64,000 nt of DNA, taken from positions 15,211,225-15,275,224 of the forward strand of contig NC_059073.1 in the NCBI RefSeq assembly GCF_020497125.1, in the 5' to 3' direction. The notes below the pieces were generated by a model, which searched no databases, had not been told where the DNA came from, and saw nothing but the letters and a program-made list of their open reading frames with translations. Position 1 is the stretch's first letter. Each line of letters starts with the position of its first letter. Source of the stretch: Mauremys mutica. Its lineage: Eukaryota; Chordata; Testudines; Geoemydidae. A program made the position numbers and the translations under genes. Of the stretch, positions 61,812-64,000 are shown piece after piece.

Positions 61812-62895
61812 GTTAGAGTCAGTGATGAGCTGCCAAAATATTAACAATCGGTTCCCTCCTCCTCACCCCATGAGGGGGTCATGCCCCCCCCCAGAACTCC
61901 TGCCCCATCCAACCCCCCCATGTTCCTTGACAGCCCCCCCGACCTGTGCTCTATCCACCCCCCTTCTCTGTCCCATGTCTGCCCCTTGCCACCCCATCAA
62001 ACCCCTTCTCTCATTCCTGATGGCACCCCGGGACCCCTACACCCCATCCAACCACCCCTTCTCTCTGTCCCCTGACTGACCCTGGAATCTCTACCCCTAA
62101 CTGCCCCCCACCGCCCCATCCAACCCCTGCTCCTTTCTGACTGCCCCCCCGGGACCCTTGCCCCCGTTCAATCCCCCTGTTCCCTGCCCTCTGACCGCTC
62201 CAACACTAATCCACTCCCCCAACTCCCCTGCCCTCTTCCAACATCCGCTCCCTGCCCCCTTACCGTGCTGCCTGGAGGTGGGGGCCGAGCTGGGCTGGGG
62301 CTGGGACCAGAGCCACCCAGCCGACGTCGGTGCCGCACCCAGGGGCCGCACCCGGGAGCCGCGTCGCCCCGCCGGGCCCGGACCCGGGGGCCAGGCAAGA
62401 GCTGTGCCGCCCTGCTGGACCCTGGGGCTGGACCCGGGGGCCGGGCAGGAGCCGCGCCGCGCTGCCTGGGCGAGGTCGCAGCTGGACCCGGGGGGCAGGA
62501 GCTGCGTCGCCCGGCCCCAGGGTCCGGCCGCGACCTCGCCGGGCGGCAGGGCGCCTGGAGCCCTCCTCCCACTGGCGCCCCCACCCCCTGGCCCCAGCTC
62601 ACCTGGTGGAAGCCTTCTCAGCCCTCCCAGGCTTCCCGCGCGAACAGCTGATTCACGGGAAGCTGGGGAGGGGGAGGAGAAGCCGGAGGAGCTTCCGAAG
62701 AGGAGGCAGAGGCGGAGTGAGGTGAGCTGGGGCCGGGGGAAGGGTAGAGAGCTGCTAGAACTTTTGTTAAATTTAAAAGCCCTTTTGGAACTAGTTGTTC
62801 CTCCAGGAACAACCGGTTCTAAAGGGGCTTCTAAATTTAACAACCGGTTCTCGCGAACCGGTGTGAACCGGCTGCAGCTCACCCCTGGTTAGAGT
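61812..62895. mobile_element. hAT-type DNA transposon (1068 bp) with 8-bp target duplication
   Basis: Body 61820-62887. Inverted ends CAGTGATGAGCTGC and, from the right, CAGGGGTGAGCTGC. The identical flank GTTAGAGT is at 61812-61819 and 62888-62895. The empty site is seen in the other CR1-B copy at 6235-6260. The interior is C-rich (61878-62270) then CpG-dense (62280-62640). Subterminal 'aaccggttct' palindromes lie near 62808-62867. Reading frames of up to 261 codons are composition artefacts. Confidence 0.93.
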
Positions 62896-64000
62896 CTCTG
62901 TTATGGTGTTTTTAAAAAGTTTCCATGCAGCTTGCAGGCATGCCACTCTTGTGACTGTTCCTTTTAGCAAGTTTCCTCATTTTTGAGTAGTTCCTCTTTG
63001 TTAAGTTAAATACTATTGTGGGGGGTTTCTTTGGTATCCCCCCCTCCACCCCCATATTAAATTTAATTACATTATGTTTGCTGCTACCGAGCGGTTCAGC
63101 TGTATTCACCTCCTGGATCAGATCCTATGCTCCACTTAGGACTAAATGAAGCGTTGCCTCTCCCCTTGTAGGTTCCAAGACTAGCTGCCCCAAGAAGCAG
63201 TCAGCCCATCCTCAGGTGAGATATTCCCAGTCAATATGAGGATAGTTGAAATCCCCCATTATTATTGAGGCTTCTGTTTTTTGTAACCTCTCTAATCTCT
63301 CGGAGTATTTCAGAATCGTCGTCACCATCCTGGTCAGGTGGTCGGTAGCATGTTCCTGCTGCTACATTCTTATTGCTCAAGCATGGAATTTCTGTCCACA
63401 GAGATTCTAATGTACTGTTTGATTAATTTAAGATTTACACTATATTTGACTCTAATGCTTCCTTACCCATATATTTAGACTCCCCACCCCAAGCGTGACC
63501 TACTCTGTCATCCCTATGTATTTTGTATCCAGGTTTTACCATATCCCACTGATTTGTCATCATTCCACCGAGTTTTTGTGATGCCTATATTCTATCAATA
63601 TCTTCATTTAATACCAGACATTTGAGTTCACCTATCTTAGTATTTAGACTTCTTGCATTTGTTTACAAGCACTAATAAAATTTGTCAGTATTTAGGTGTC
63701 TGCTTGCATGTGATGTAATTAGATGGGATTCTTTTTCCTTTTGCTGCAGCTCGATGTTCTCCTGCCCTGAGACTTTCAGCCTCCTCAACAGCACAGAGGC
63801 TGTCAGACTGGGGTGGGACCGCTCTACCGTGTCCTGGAAAATCTTGTCTCTGTACCTCTCTGTCTCCCTTAGCTCTGGTCTCCAGAGCCCATACTCAGTC
63901 TCAAGAAGGAACATGAGCTGCTTGCATCAAATGCCCACATACACTACTTGTCCACAAGCCAAAAGCTGGCTAGCCCCCACTCTGCTGCTGGAGGTCTGCC
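62896..64000 (-). mobile_element. CR1 LINE (family B), long antisense copy, right segment, runs off the window
   Basis: Continues upstream through ORF2 to an ORF1-like stretch: the minus strand at 63672-63914 encodes a Glu/Arg/Leu-rich helix (LRETERYRDKIFQDTVERS). This copy is therefore much less 5'-truncated than the copy at 3142-6546. Stops show it is inactive. Confidence 0.75.

Noticed and set aside
62097..62892. Reading frames of 244 and 261 codons on both strands
   Set aside because: They lie in the GC-rich interior of the hAT at 61820-62887, are low complexity, and overlap on both strands. Composition artefact.

Overview
This window is vertebrate nuclear DNA, almost certainly from a turtle (probably a cryptodire). 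Two things suggest this. The only host gene is vertebrate, with ordinary GT-AG introns. The rest is a repeat set familiar from turtle genomes: several CR1 LINE families ending in octamer tails, tortoise-type SINEs, a long retroposon reading 'gtgccacaagtactcctg', hAT and TA-flanked DNA transposons, a Ty3/gypsy element, solo endogenous-retrovirus-type LTRs, and old MIR and L2 remnants. The species assignment is inference.

Host gene: four consecutive internal coding exons of FAM135B lie on the + strand at 26343-26482, 32861-32931, 34694-34867 and 44794-44920. All have clean splice sites, and the phases join (entry phase 1, then 0, 2, 2, exit phase 0). Together they encode about 170 residues of the conserved N-terminal domain (DUF3657). 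The upstream intron is more than 26.3 kb and the downstream intron more than 19 kb. No start codon, first exons, promoter, lipase-like 3' domain or other host gene was found, so the window is essentially the inside of one large gene.

Layout. 1-2040: a degraded palindromic DNA transposon and AT-rich repeat. 2042-6675: a three-level CR1 nest. 6680-10025: old sequence with a SINE scrap and a MIR. 10025-11983: a SINE split by a 1.87-kb GC-rich TA-flanked transposon. 12289-12692: a complete turtle retroposon. 12931-19725: an antisense, decayed Ty3/gypsy element with both LTRs, itself hit by a CR1 tail, a hAT and a solo LTR. 20615-21264: a solo LTR. 22311-23028: a hAT. 23671-23743: a tRNA-Cys relic. 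26343-44920: the FAM135B exons, with introns holding hATs, CR1s, LTRs, SINEs and MIRs. 45.4-50.7 kb: hATs, a young CR1, and a palindromic MITE with a hairpin SINE in its centre. 52.6-54.1 kb: an antisense non-CR1 LINE split by a CR1-tailed SINE. 56.2-59.0 kb: a CR1 split by an LTR. 59.6-64.0 kb: a long antisense CR1 split by a hAT.

Most mobile insertions are supported by target-site duplications read directly from the sequence, so their relative order can be worked out. The most notable points are two DNA transposons with unrelated ends that share one C-rich core, the nested CR1s, the inverted SINE hairpin, and a pair of nearly identical direct CR1 copies bracketing all four exons. I found no new functional system.
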